NCBI GenBank assembly: GCA_016186145.1
Contig: JACPMF010000007.1
Location: 69,580-133,579, forward strand
Origin: Candidatus Sungiibacteriota bacterium
GTDB taxonomy: Bacteria; Patescibacteria; Paceibacteria; Sungbacterales; SURF-37
Length of the DNA stretch: 64,000 nucleotides
Reading direction: 5' to 3'
Below the pieces are notes generated by a model. That model did not search any database. It saw nothing but the letters and a program-made list of their open reading frames with translations, and was not told the origin of the DNA. Of this stretch, positions 1-8,125 are shown piece by piece (position 1 is the first letter of the stretch; each line of letters opens with the position of its first letter). A program made the position numbers and the translations under genes.

Positions 1-277
1 TGCATGCATTCTCTCTCATGCTCCCGGAGAAATCAGCAATGAAGTAATAATTATTGGCCAAAAGGTTTTCAACCAACAGAACCTCCTCACCCTTTGCGGG
101 CGAAGGCGGCCAATTGGCTCGAACGGCAAATCCGGGAATACTTTGCGCCGTGCCGTTGCTTTGAGAACCAGCGGCGTTCGTCGATCCCGACGATAAAGGA
201 GCGCTGCCGTCACACGCACTAAGCGCGACGACGGAAAGAAGGGAAAGGCCGACCACGAAAATCGTTGGTCGCTTCAT
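1..277 (-). CDS. VWA-domain lipoprotein, N-terminal part (cut by window edge)
   Basis: Leftward open frame that runs off the left edge, so about 92 N-terminal residues are visible. It starts at ATG 277 behind a strong AGGAGG that overlaps the TAA stop of the upstream gene, so the two are one operon. The N-terminus is a lipoprotein signal peptide with lipobox LSAC, predicting a lipid-anchored surface protein. A serine/glycine-rich linker follows, then a beta-strand ending DFSGSM, the MIDAS metal-binding motif (DxSxS) that opens a von Willebrand factor A domain. The rest of the VWA domain is outside the window. The partner and ligand are unknown. The upstream gene encodes a periplasmic binding/OmpA fusion, so both products probably act at the envelope. 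Confidence 0.75.
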   Translation of the reverse strand, partial: MKRPTIFVVGLSLLSVVALSACDGSAPLSSGSTNAAGSQSNGTAQSIPGFAVRANWPPSPAKGEEVLLVENLLANNYYFIADFSGSMRENAC

Positions 278-289
278 AGCTTCCCCTCC

Positions 290-2014
290 TTACTGAAGCG
301 GCTTGAAGACCGAGGCCTCGGCCTCGACCTGAATGATACGGAACTCAACCCGCATATTGTTTCTCCACTCCTGCTCGGTCTTCGGAGCGCACGGGTCAAC
401 CCCGCACATACCGGTCTTCGCCTTGACGATCCCGTGTCCGACCGTTGCAAACTGGCTCGGATCGAGACGCACGCTCTTGCCCTTCGCGTATGCAATGATG
501 CTATCGCGAACGGCGTTCGCGCGCGTAAGACTCAAGTTTTTTGCCGCCTGCTCTACCTGCCGAAGGGCCGCTTCCGGAATACCCTGCTTCTTCTGCCGGA
601 GGTACCCAAGCGGATCGCTATGGCCCTCGACGGTAATCACCGCTCCGCCGTAGGTAGAAACGAGTTCAACGACTTTCGCGAATGAGTCCCGATACAAGTC
701 AGCAGGAAAAGCATTCTGATTCGGCTCGAAGTAGACTTCGAGAGAGAAAAGCTCGCCTTCGGCAAGCGTGCCCTGTTGCTGCTTCCTCGTAACAACCTTG
801 GCAACCTCGCCAGTGTCGAACTTCGGCGCTTCAACTCCCTGAACATCGCGAAGACCCTGCGCAAGAACTTTGTAGTCCCAGCGAGCGTGATCAAGCGCGA
901 CGCGACCGGACAAAAGCCCGAGCGGAATAAAGGATGTCTGGATCTCGCCCGTCAGCTTATCGAGGTTCCTTGGATACGCCGGGTCCCCGAAAAACTTCAC
1001 ATTACCGCGGTACCCGACGAACTCCGCATCTCCGTACATCCCCTCGGTATCGGCAACAGCGCTCGGACTGTCCATCAGAATGGTGGCGGCAGCTGAAATC
1101 ATCTGCCGGTACTCGGCCTGACGAGCAGTCTTGTTCTTCACCAGGTCACGAAGCATCTCTTCAGCGCGCATGAGAGCGCGGGTGAACTTCTGAACTTCGG
1201 CGCGATGCGCCTGCAGATAGTCAACACGCACCGCATAGACGTCCGCGATGACGCGGTTTGCCGTCTTTGTGGAAAGCATGATGCGCGCGCCCTTTACCGA
1301 ATCCTCTGCGCCGCTCCCGGTGTTTCCGCCGGAAGTAAGCGCCAGGGCGTCAGGAATAATAACGAGCGCGGCATGCACCGACGGATCAGTGCGAAGAGCC
1401 GCGGCCGGCGTATTGTCATTGCCGGTAAGATCCTTCGTCCATTTAATGTTCACATCCTTAATGGAAAGCCCTGCGTCAGCAAGGATCTTCGCCAGATAAT
1501 CAACATGCGGCCCGTATGCCTGAACGGCGATGGTCTTCCCGCGAAGTTCCTTCGGCGTCTTGATTCCGGACTTTACTACGAGAGCATCTCCGCCGTTCGA
1601 CCACGTAAGTTGATAAACGACAACCGGCTTGGTTTTCGGATCGCGAGAAGCGGCCCCGATGCACATATTGATCATTCCCAGCGTTCCGCGAAGGTATGGC
1701 GTCTCGCCGCGAATATACATTTCACACTGCTTCCTGAAATCATCTTCACGGAAAAGAACAAAATTCAAGCCCTCCTGGTCGAAAAAGCTTCCTCGCTGCG
1801 TACTCTTCTGATTGCCGTTTGCATAAACCGTTGCGATATCGCCCCCCCACGTGATCAGAGGAACCTTAACCGAACCTGAACCGACATCGCCCGCCTTTGC
1901 AGTCACGACCTGGCTCAAGGGCGGCGATTGAATGTACTGCGGGACCGCTTCGCTAACCCCAGAAGAGACGACAACAAGTAGAACAGCAACGAACAGCGTG
2001 CTCATTCTTCGCAT
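290..2014 (-). CDS. Substrate-binding protein fused to an OmpA-like domain
   Basis: A 574-residue exported protein. ATG 2014 is chosen because AAGGAGG lies 8 bases upstream and a clean signal peptide (hydrophobic core then VSEA) follows; an in-frame ATG at 2068 would put 18 lysine-rich residues before it. Residues about 25-390 look like a periplasmic binding domain of the NMT1/phosphate type. About 425-560 is an OmpA C-terminal domain with EGHSDPLG, LSLTRANAV and NNMRVEF, which in this family binds peptidoglycan. The fusion would tether a solute-binding module to the wall. No ABC permease or ATPase is adjacent, so transport is unproven. It is first in an operon with the VWA lipoprotein. Confidence 0.8.
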   Translation of the reverse strand: MRRMSTLFVAVLLVVVSSGVSEAVPQYIQSPPLSQVVTAKAGDVGSGSVKVPLITWGGDIATVYANGNQKSTQRGSFFDQEGLNFVLFREDDFRKQCEMYIRGETPYLRGTLGMINMCIGAASRDPKTKPVVVYQLTWSNGGDALVVKSGIKTPKELRGKTIAVQAYGPHVDYLAKILADAGLSIKDVNIKWTKDLTGNDNTPAAALRTDPSVHAALVIIPDALALTSGGNTGSGAEDSVKGARIMLSTKTANRVIADVYAVRVDYLQAHRAEVQKFTRALMRAEEMLRDLVKNKTARQAEYRQMISAAATILMDSPSAVADTEGMYGDAEFVGYRGNVKFFGDPAYPRNLDKLTGEIQTSFIPLGLLSGRVALDHARWDYKVLAQGLRDVQGVEAPKFDTGEVAKVVTRKQQQGTLAEGELFSLEVYFEPNQNAFPADLYRDSFAKVVELVSTYGGAVITVEGHSDPLGYLRQKKQGIPEAALRQVEQAAKNLSLTRANAVRDSIIAYAKGKSVRLDPSQFATVGHGIVKAKTGMCGVDPCAPKTEQEWRNNMRVEFRIIQVEAEASVFKPLQ

Positions 2015-2130
2015 CTCGTGGTCCTCCTTTTCTCCGTTTTTGTTTTTCTTGTGTTTCTTGGAATCCATTATCGGCCAAAAGTTCTCTATCCACCTCCTTT
2101 TTGGCTTCCTCTAAAAAAGAAAAATGTTAA

Positions 2131-2155
2131 TGTACACAATATACACTAGTACACT
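2131..2155. promoter_or_regulatory. Three TACAC direct repeats between divergent operons
   Basis: TACAC occurs at 2133, 2142 and 2150 (9- and 8-base periods) in the AT-rich gap between the leftward SBP/OmpA operon and the rightward radical-SAM-like gene. Evenly spaced half-sites between divergent promoters are what an operator would look like. No regulator gene lies next to it, so this is only a candidate site. Confidence 0.3.
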
Positions 2156-2182
2156 ATTTTTAACTATTTGTAAAGGGCTCGG

Positions 2183-2211
2183 TGGACAATAAAATATTTT
2201 AATGTTATAAT
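2183..2211 (+). promoter_or_regulatory. Sigma-70-type promoter for the radical-SAM-like gene
   Basis: TGGACA, a 17-base spacer and a perfect TATAAT, placing the transcript start roughly 40 bases before the GTG at 2261. Confidence 0.7.
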
Positions 2212-2260
2212 TTTTAAGCTCGTTGCCAAACAGAAAACGCACTTGGACCAGGAGGATTCC

Positions 2261-3307
2261 GTGTTTGATGAAAACACCGTCGCCAGGCAGATTGCCAGCG
2301 GGCATAAGACCGGCCGCAAAACATTCGCATTTGACGAAAACCACGATCCGACAGAACCGATTACGATGTGGTTCCAGGATACAGGAGAAGGGTTGGGCTT
2401 GTTCGTAATTTTCTATACGCAAGCGTGCCGCTGGTCTCGATGCCTCGGCTGCAACCTTCCATCACTCTGCTCCCAATTCCCGGTCGGTTTCAAAAATGTC
2501 TTGACGCAGGTCGACCGCGTTTTTGCAAACCCCGCGGTCCAAAAGAGGCGCAGTGAAATCCGCCGGCTTATCGTGAGCAATAATGGTTCGGTGCTCGACC
2601 AAATCACATTCCCTTCAACCGCCTTAATGCATCTGGTGCTCCAAGCGCAACTGAATTTCTCCAATCTTTCCGTCCTGTGCCTTGAAACGCGCGCCGAGTA
2701 TGTCGAACCGGCGGAACTGGAGTTTCTTGCGCGCGCAATCAAAGAGGGCGAGACCCCGACGGAACTTGAGCTCGCGATCGGTTTTGAGGCATTTGACGAC
2801 AAGATCCGAAATAATCTGATGAAAAAAGGGCTGACGAAGAAAGTTTTCGAAGAGCTCATCGGCGATATGGCCGAACACCGCTTTCGCCTCAAGTGCTATC
2901 TGATGCAAAAGCCGATGCCAGGCATGACGGACGAAGAAGGAATCCGCGATATTCAGAATGCCATCGCCTACTTCGGAACCCTCTCCGCAGCACACGGCGG
3001 CAAAGACGCAGGACCCCGCGTGCAAATCAACGTACACTTGAACCCGACGTATGTCGCTAAGGGGACGATCTTGGAAAAAGCATTTTTGGAGGGCGGCTAT
3101 ACACCGCCGAACCTGCGCGATGTCGCCCGCGCGGCGCTCTTTGCAGAAAATCTTCCGCTGACCGTTTTCATTGGATTAAACGACGAGGGGCTGGCTGTCC
3201 CTGGCGGGTCGTTCATTCGTGAAGGCGATGACCCGCTTGTTGAGCGGCTTGAAAAATTCAACCAGCGGCAGGACTACAACATTCTTCATTCATTTGTCTC
3301 GTTATAA
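2261..3307 (+). CDS. Radical-SAM-like Fe-S protein
   Basis: A 348-residue protein starting at GTG 2261, five bases after AGGAGG; a TTG at 2243 is in frame but lies upstream of that ribosome site. A cysteine cluster at residues 56, 61, 64 and 70 (TQACRWSRCLGCNLPSLC) follows a beta-strand (FVIFYT). That is the position and rough spacing of the 4Fe-4S site of radical SAM enzymes, and the context resembles the COG1244/TIGR01210 group. The rest is an alpha/beta pattern with INVHLNPTYVAKGT in the C-terminal half. The substrate is unknown. Alternative: another Fe-S oxidoreductase. It has its own promoter and terminator and lies just before the ARC-like ATPase. Confidence 0.6.
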   Translation: MFDENTVARQIASGHKTGRKTFAFDENHDPTEPITMWFQDTGEGLGLFVIFYTQACRWSRCLGCNLPSLCSQFPVGFKNVLTQVDRVFANPAVQKRRSEIRRLIVSNNGSVLDQITFPSTALMHLVLQAQLNFSNLSVLCLETRAEYVEPAELEFLARAIKEGETPTELELAIGFEAFDDKIRNNLMKKGLTKKVFEELIGDMAEHRFRLKCYLMQKPMPGMTDEEGIRDIQNAIAYFGTLSAAHGGKDAGPRVQINVHLNPTYVAKGTILEKAFLEGGYTPPNLRDVARAALFAENLPLTVFIGLNDEGLAVPGGSFIREGDDPLVERLEKFNQRQDYNILHSFVSL

Positions 3308-3313
3308 AGACAG

Positions 3314-3341
3314 GCAGCTTCCCCGGAAAGGAAGCTTTTTA
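3314..3341 (+). terminator. Rho-independent terminator
   Basis: AGCTTCC / GGAAGCT stem with a short loop, followed by a T run, seven bases after the stop of the radical-SAM-like gene. Confidence 0.8.
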
Positions 3342-3363
3342 CTTATTATTGGGAAACAAGCAA

Positions 3364-3392
3364 TTGACATTTTATAGAAAACATAGTAAAGT
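3364..3392 (+). promoter_or_regulatory. Promoter for the ARC-like ATPase
   Basis: Perfect TTGACA, a 17-base spacer and TAAAGT, 40 bases before the ATG at 3434, which has GAGGTG as its ribosome site. Confidence 0.65.
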
Positions 3393-3433
3393 CATTTAAA
3401 TGTTTCGGTACCTTAAAAACCCGAGGTGAAGCC

Positions 3434-5020
3434 ATGGCCGATGACATAGAAGGCCGCTGGGGGTCTGATAACTTCCTTGACGCGCTTGGGTTGTCGCACC
3501 TCAAATCAGTTCTCGGGCGCAGGCGAGGGCAAGCTTCCGAAATGAATCCTGCAACATCGAGGGGCTACGAAGAAGCGCTCGAAGCGGCAAGAAAAAAAAT
3601 CCGCGAGCAGGGAATAGAGCTGCAACGGCTCTCTTCGCACCCATTCGACTACGCAACAGTTATCACCGTAAACCCGGGAGAACTGTCGGCAGTTATTATC
3701 CATGAAGGACGCGTACGCGAAGTAGCTTTACCAACCGGCAAAAACATTTTGCCCGGTGACACGGTTAAAATTTCAAGCGCCACAATGCAAATCATCGCCC
3801 AGGCCGCGCAGATTCCCGCCGGTAATGTGGGAATTTTACGGCGCGTGGGAACCGAGGCAAGTGAAATCGATTATCAGGGTGTCACCAAAGTTGTTCTCAA
3901 TGGAAAATGCGCCGGCTCTCTTGAGACCGGCGACCGAGTACGACTCGACCAGCACGGATTCGTCATCACCGCAAAACTCGAAAGAGAAGAAGAGCGCTAC
4001 CGCTTTTCCGAGGAAACCCACGTGCAGTGGAGCGACATCGGCGGATGCGACGACGCAAAAGAACTGCTTATCGAGGCAATCGAGCTTCCTCACGAGTTCC
4101 CGGAGCTTTTCAGCGCATACAACAAGAAGCCCCCGAAAGGAATTCTTCTCTACGGGCCTCCGGGTTGCGGAAAAACAATGCTTGCCAAAGCGGCCGCAAC
4201 GGCGCTTGCCGAAACCCACCGGAAGAAAGACGGCCCGGCCGGGAATATTCCTTCCGGATTCTTCTTTATCAAGGGGCCTGAACTTCTTGATAAATACGTG
4301 GGTGCCACCGAAGCAAAAATAAGAGAGGTGTTCGACCTCGCGCGCCGGCATGAAGCAAAGTACGGCTACCAGCCGGTTATCTTTTTTGACGAAGCCGACG
4401 CGCTTCTTTCAAAGCGCGGCTCCGGCATAAGCTCGGATATGGAACGAACCATCGTACCGATGTTCCTTTCCGAAATGGACGGCTTGCAAAAAGCCGGCGC
4501 CATCGTGCTTCTTGCGACGAACCGGCCTGACGTTCTGGATCCCGCGGTCATCCGGGAGGGACGGATCGACCGAAAAGTGAAAATCCCGAGGCCAACCAAA
4601 GAAGTCTCGGTTGTCATCTTCGAACTGCATCTGAAAGGCGTGCCGTTTGCGAACAAAGACATCACGCACGAACTCGTCTCGCAATTCGCCGCAGACGCGC
4701 TCTTCTCCGACGAACGAGTGCTCTACGACCTTCTGCTCAATCCGGCGGACCAAGAGAAAAAAGCCGTTTTCGCGCTTCGCGAGCTGGTAAACGGCGCAAT
4801 GATTAAAGGAGCCGTCGACAAGGCAACTTCTATTGCGCTCAACCGCGACAGAAAAGCCGGCAACAAGACGGCAACGGGCATTACGAAAGAAGATATTACA
4901 GCCGCTATTGATTCCGCATTCCGTGAAAACTTCGACATGAACCACGACGACGAACTTGAAGAATTCCGGCGCGAGCATGGCGGAGGAATCCCGCTGAAAC
5001 GCGTGCAAGCGCGCGTGTAA
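3434..5020 (+). CDS. Mpa/ARC-like AAA+ ATPase (proteasomal ATPase family)
   Basis: A 528-residue AAA+ protein. An N-terminal coiled coil (about 44-68) is followed by an OB-fold-like region (about 72-180) and one AAA+ module: Walker A GPPGCGKT at 241-248, Walker B FFDE at 317-320, sensor ATNRPD at 361-366 and arginines around 375-380. The order coiled coil, OB, AAA, and the phrases FFIKGPELLDKYVG, GSGISSDMERTIVP and NGAMIKGAVDKA, are characteristic of bacterial Mpa/ARC. Those proteins unfold pupylated substrates for the 20S proteasome in Actinobacteria. The C-terminus ends in ARV, without the QYL-type tail that docks to a proteasome, and no Pup, PafA or proteasome gene is visible. It may act as a stand-alone unfoldase. 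Monocistronic, with its own promoter and terminator. Confidence 0.85.
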   Translation: MADDIEGRWGSDNFLDALGLSHLKSVLGRRRGQASEMNPATSRGYEEALEAARKKIREQGIELQRLSSHPFDYATVITVNPGELSAVIIHEGRVREVALPTGKNILPGDTVKISSATMQIIAQAAQIPAGNVGILRRVGTEASEIDYQGVTKVVLNGKCAGSLETGDRVRLDQHGFVITAKLEREEERYRFSEETHVQWSDIGGCDDAKELLIEAIELPHEFPELFSAYNKKPPKGILLYGPPGCGKTMLAKAAATALAETHRKKDGPAGNIPSGFFFIKGPELLDKYVGATEAKIREVFDLARRHEAKYGYQPVIFFDEADALLSKRGSGISSDMERTIVPMFLSEMDGLQKAGAIVLLATNRPDVLDPAVIREGRIDRKVKIPRPTKEVSVVIFELHLKGVPFANKDITHELVSQFAADALFSDERVLYDLLLNPADQEKKAVFALRELVNGAMIKGAVDKATSIALNRDRKAGNKTATGITKEDITAAIDSAFRENFDMNHDDELEEFRREHGGGIPLKRVQARV

Positions 5021-5031
5021 ACCAAAAAATC

Positions 5032-5066
5032 AAAAACCTCATCGTACTGATGAGGTGTTTTCTTTT
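5032..5066. terminator. Terminator between convergent genes
   Basis: AAAACCTCATC / GATGAGGTGTTTT hairpin with T-rich sequence after it on the + strand and A-rich sequence before it, so it may serve both the ATPase gene and the convergent oxygenase gene. Confidence 0.75.
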
Positions 5067-5070
5067 TGTG

Positions 5071-5994
5071 CTACTCCTTTACGTCGATGTCGAACCCGAA
5101 AATACTTCGCTTGCCGTATGTCGGAGGCGTTTTTGGGTCATCTTGAACCGACGTCACGTCATGCCAAAGAGGAGAATTGCGATCTTGCTGGAAAAGCCCT
5201 TGCCCGGGCTGTAAACATGCCCGCAGGTATTCTGTTTTTTTATCAGGCCCGTACACAATGCTCTCACCGCCAATAACTCCGTCGCGTTCAACGACCAAGG
5301 CGGAAATGATATAGTCCGCACCGTCCTGGTGAATGCCTTCAGGCGCATTCGTACCTTCGCCATCGGCGTCTGCAAAAATGCTTACCTGGTGAACTGCGGC
5401 CGAAAGCGTCTTAACTGCAGGTCGCACTTCCCGAATCATTTCCGCAACGCATCCGAGAAGGTGCTGGAAGTCAGGGTGGCCCGTAACCATTTCCGAAATC
5501 TCCTTAAAAGCGCGGGTGAAAGACCGCGCGTCGCCGCTCTCCACATTTTGAGAAAAACTGTCTGCCGGACGCCGCGTAATTCTCCAACCCGCCGGCATAG
5601 ACGGCTCGCGGTCGAAAAGAAGCCTGGCGATAGCGCGCTTTCTCCGCGGACGAATGCGCTCCAAAACCCACCGCTCTCCTTGTGAAAGCCGAACAATGAG
5701 ATCGCCGACGTCCTCTAGCCCTTTTCTACCGGCATAATATTCGGGAAGAAGCGCATCGAGTCGGGACTTCTCATGGAAGAAGCGCTGTGTGAGATACGCC
5801 ACCTGATCTCTTTTTACATCATACTCATCCCATGACAACAAGCTGAATGTTGGAGCGAGTTCACTGATGAACCGCTCCCGGTTAACCCCCAGACCTCCCA
5901 GATCAAACATGCGCACGGGATGTCCAATGGGGCTGCCCAATTTCGCCGAAAGAGCCGCCTCGTCAGCAAGATAACCGAAAAAGGGCTTTGTCAT
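5071..5994 (-). CDS. 2-oxoglutarate/Fe(II) dioxygenase family protein
   Basis: A 307-residue protein from ATG 5994, chosen because GGAGGAC lies 5 bases upstream. The C-terminal half carries PEGIHQDGADYI (the HxD iron ligands), IGGESIVY, LFQQDRNSPLWHDVT (the distal histidine) and RSIFGFD (an arginine suited to 2-oxoglutarate). This is the pattern of the PF10014 2OG-Fe dioxygenase family, which includes free amino-acid hydroxylases such as isoleucine dioxygenase. The substrate here is unknown. The gene is convergent with the ARC-like ATPase and has its own promoter, so a shared pathway is not implied. Confidence 0.75.
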   Translation of the reverse strand: MTKPFFGYLADEAALSAKLGSPIGHPVRMFDLGGLGVNRERFISELAPTFSLLSWDEYDVKRDQVAYLTQRFFHEKSRLDALLPEYYAGRKGLEDVGDLIVRLSQGERWVLERIRPRRKRAIARLLFDREPSMPAGWRITRRPADSFSQNVESGDARSFTRAFKEISEMVTGHPDFQHLLGCVAEMIREVRPAVKTLSAAVHQVSIFADADGEGTNAPEGIHQDGADYIISALVVERDGVIGGESIVYGPDKKTEYLRACLQPGQGLFQQDRNSPLWHDVTSVQDDPKTPPTYGKRSIFGFDIDVKE

Positions 5995-6039
5995 TGCTGT
6001 CCTCCGCTTTGAAAGAACACCACAAACGATTTGCCCATT

Positions 6040-6067
6040 ACTATACAACAAAAAATAAAAATTGCAA
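6040..6067 (-). promoter_or_regulatory. Promoter for the 2OG dioxygenase gene
   Basis: Reading leftward: TTGCAA, 16 bases, TATAGT, about 45 bases before the ATG at 5994. Confidence 0.55.
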
Positions 6068-6138
6068 TATGGCGTGGCGGTTTACCAAACTGGAGCCGCA
6101 TAAAAGTTTGGACAAATAAACAAAAGTGCGCTACCAAT

Positions 6139-6359
6139 TAAAGGGCTTTATCCAAAATTTAGAGCCGGTGGCGAACAAATTTTGGTTACAAAACATTACC
6201 CTGTTAAATAATTTTGCCGCAGGCAAAATTCCCCTGTTAAATCTTTTGCCTTCGGCAAAAGAAAACCAAGGGTTTTATTTAACAGGGGATTTAACAGGGT
6301 GCTGAATTTTACAGTCGCTCGCGCTGCGCAAAATACTTACGCTCGCGAGTAAAATTTGC
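6139..6359 (+). repeat. Leader element family A, copy 1 (three-domain hairpin leader)
   Basis: First of five related elements. Domain 1: a stem opening TAAAGGGCTTTATCC and closing near TACAAAACATTA. Domain 2 (6199-6299): a three-way junction closed by CCCTGTTAAAT / ATTTAACAGGG, with arms AATTTTGCC/GGCAAAATT and CCCCTGTTAAAT/ATTTAACAGGGG, the latter holding further small hairpins. Domain 3: GAATTTTAC / GTAAAATTT, then GC and the ATG at 6360. There is no Shine-Dalgarno sequence between the last stem and the ATG. Here the upstream gene points the other way, so this copy does not begin at a stop codon. The 140 bases before it hold only the divergent promoter. Confidence 0.85.
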
Positions 6360-7484
6360 ATGTCCCCAAATGATCAAGCGCTTGCGCTTATAAAAAAGAG
6401 TAATGCGGTTGCCGTAGCGCTTCCGGAAAAAGCCGGAGTGGATGAAATTTGTTCCGCTGCGGCCGCGCTAAAAATTCTCACAAAACTCGGGAAAAACACC
6501 GGCATTTTTTTCTCGGGAACCGTCCCTGTAGTTTTTGAAAAACTCTTTCCCGCCAACACCCTCCTGCAAAACGGAGCAGACGTCCTTTCGGATTTCGTTA
6601 TTGAAATAAACAAAACCTCGTCGCCGATCGGAGAACTCCGTTATCAAAAGACAGAATCAACGCTTTCGATAATTATCTCGCCAAAAGACCGGCCAATAAA
6701 AAAGGAGGACATCGTTTTGAAGTCGGGAAAAAAGAAATGCGATCTTCTCATCGCCTTCGGAGTGAACGAGCTTTCTGAAATCGGGCCGGCTTTTGAAAAC
6801 TCGCCGGAACTTTTCTATGAAAAGCCGCTCATCGCATTCAGTTTATCTCCCGAGACAGAAACAGTGAGTGAAGTCAGCCTTGCCGATCCTGCCCGCAGTT
6901 CAATCTCGGAAATTTCAGGCGAATTCTTTTTTGAGGCCTTCCCGGAACAAATCGACAAAGACGCCGCAACCCTTTTTCTTCTTGGAATCGTCTATAAAAC
7001 AAAAAACTTCAGGAGCGGGCGCGTACGACCGAAAACCTTTGCCGCCGCCGCGCGGCTCATTGAGCGCGGCGCTCTGCTCGACGAAATTGTCAGAATCCTT
7101 TGGAAAACAAAGCCGCTGCCGCTCCTTCAACTTTGGGGCAGAGCCGCAGTCCGTTCGCGATACGACGAAGGAAAAAAATCCCTTATCGCCGTCCTCACCA
7201 AAGACGATTTTCTAAAAACGAACACGACGCCGGAGAACGGCCTGCCGTTTGTCCTTGAACACCTTGAGGAACACTTTCTCCTTCCGAAAAACTTCGCGCT
7301 TCTTTGGCAAAACCCGCGCGATGAAACAGTTAACTGCTTAATTAAAAATCCCCTCCACGACCACGAGAAAAAAGGGCTTACCCGATCACCGGCAAAAGAA
7401 GGATACCTTGAATTCTTAAAAACTTTTGCCTCGTTCCAAGAAGCCGAAAAAACTGTTACGGCGCTCTTTGCTTACAACGTCTAA
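6360..7484 (+). CDS. DHH-like phosphoesterase homologue, catalytic motifs degenerate
   Basis: A 374-residue soluble protein. The N-terminus resembles DHH-family phosphoesterases (nanoRNase/RecJ-type) in its strand-helix pattern: IKKSNAVAVALPEKAGVDEICSAAA followed by L..LGKNTGIFFSG. The aspartates of the usual NPDGDAIGS motif are replaced (AGVDE), and no clear DHH triad appears later, so it is probably not a nuclease. The second half (FRSGRVRPKTFAAAARLIERGA) resembles the linker that follows DHH domains. It is preceded by leader element copy 1 and followed by the convergent toxin gene. Function unknown. Confidence 0.5.
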   Translation: MSPNDQALALIKKSNAVAVALPEKAGVDEICSAAAALKILTKLGKNTGIFFSGTVPVVFEKLFPANTLLQNGADVLSDFVIEINKTSSPIGELRYQKTESTLSIIISPKDRPIKKEDIVLKSGKKKCDLLIAFGVNELSEIGPAFENSPELFYEKPLIAFSLSPETETVSEVSLADPARSSISEISGEFFFEAFPEQIDKDAATLFLLGIVYKTKNFRSGRVRPKTFAAAARLIERGALLDEIVRILWKTKPLPLLQLWGRAAVRSRYDEGKKSLIAVLTKDDFLKTNTTPENGLPFVLEHLEEHFLLPKNFALLWQNPRDETVNCLIKNPLHDHEKKGLTRSPAKEGYLEFLKTFASFQEAEKTVTALFAYNV

Positions 7485-7514
7485 TGTTTTACCGCGCCAT
7501 CTGCTTTGGTTGGC

Positions 7515-7772
7515 TCAGCGATAAATTGAGTGGTCGCCTACTGAATGAAACCAAACTATGCTTTTCCTTTCAAACTCAAAAACAATCCTGTGTTTAGCAT
7601 CAATAGAAAAAGCCCAATACTCTTTGAGTCGGCCTTGTAATTTGTGAGTATTGAGCATCGGATGAAAAGGGTTCTTTCTGAACGCCTTTTCTTTTTCTTC
7701 GGCCAGCATCTTAATTCCCTTTGAAAGCCTCCTATATTCGCGTTCAAACTTTGAGGAATAGTAAATCTGCAT
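7515..7772 (-). CDS. RelE/ParE-family toxin
   Basis: An 85-residue basic protein with the RelE/ParE fold signature: YYSSKFEREYRRL at the start, NPFHPMLNTHKLQGRL in the middle, then WAFSIDAKHRIVFEF and a C-terminal VGDHSIYR. RelE-type toxins cleave mRNA at the ribosome, while ParE types poison gyrase; the sequence does not decide between them. It starts 8 bases after the antitoxin stop, in the usual antitoxin-first order. Confidence 0.85.
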   Translation of the reverse strand: MQIYYSSKFEREYRRLSKGIKMLAEEKEKAFRKNPFHPMLNTHKLQGRLKEYWAFSIDAKHRIVFEFERKSIVWFHSVGDHSIYR

Positions 7773-7780
7773 CTAACAAG

Positions 7781-7996
7781 TCATCTTAGGTTTCTAAGCG
7801 ACTTCAATAGTTTCCCATCGCCCCTTCTTAGTTCTTTACGGCTTTCTTCAAGCTCTTCGGCAAGCTTACCCTCCATCCAGAGGCGGATGAGCATGCGAAA
7901 GAACTCACTTTTACTGGAAAAATTGCCGCTTTTAACGTTTTCTTCTACCGCCTTCACCATTTTTTCAGGCAAAGAAAGATTTATGATATTTCTCAT
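7781..7996 (-). CDS. Ribbon-helix-helix antitoxin
   Basis: A 71-residue protein. Residues 1-45 match a ribbon-helix-helix DNA-binding fold (NIINLSLPEKMVKAVEE, then SSKSEFFRMLIRLWM). The charged C-terminal tail (EELEESRKELRRG) would wrap the toxin. Such antitoxins repress their own operon through the N-terminal domain. The AT-rich region just upstream (7997-8060) would hold the promoter and operator. Confidence 0.8.
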   Translation of the reverse strand: MRNIINLSLPEKMVKAVEENVKSGNFSSKSEFFRMLIRLWMEGKLAEELEESRKELRRGDGKLLKSLRNLR

Positions 7997-8125
7997 ATTT
8001 TTAGTTTATTAACTGTAATAATTTATATTACAATTATAAGCGCTACGCAACCTGTGTCAAATCAACAACCGTACTAATATAAATGCGGCACGGGCAGTGT
8101 CGCACTGAGAACCAAATCGCTTCTT

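Noticed and set aside
1205..1879. Long rightward open frame opposite the SBP/OmpA gene
   Set aside because: It is a shadow of the leftward gene: no ribosome site, a product without recognisable domains, and the leftward frame has a signal peptide and an OmpA domain.
3434..5994. Radical-SAM, ARC ATPase and 2OG oxygenase as one pathway
   Set aside because: Each has its own promoter and there are terminators between them; the oxygenase is on the opposite strand. Adjacency alone does not support a shared function.
7515..7996. A larger defence island around the toxin-antitoxin pair
   Set aside because: Flanking genes are a DHH-like protein, a small unknown and pilB; no restriction, Cas, Abi or other defence genes are present.
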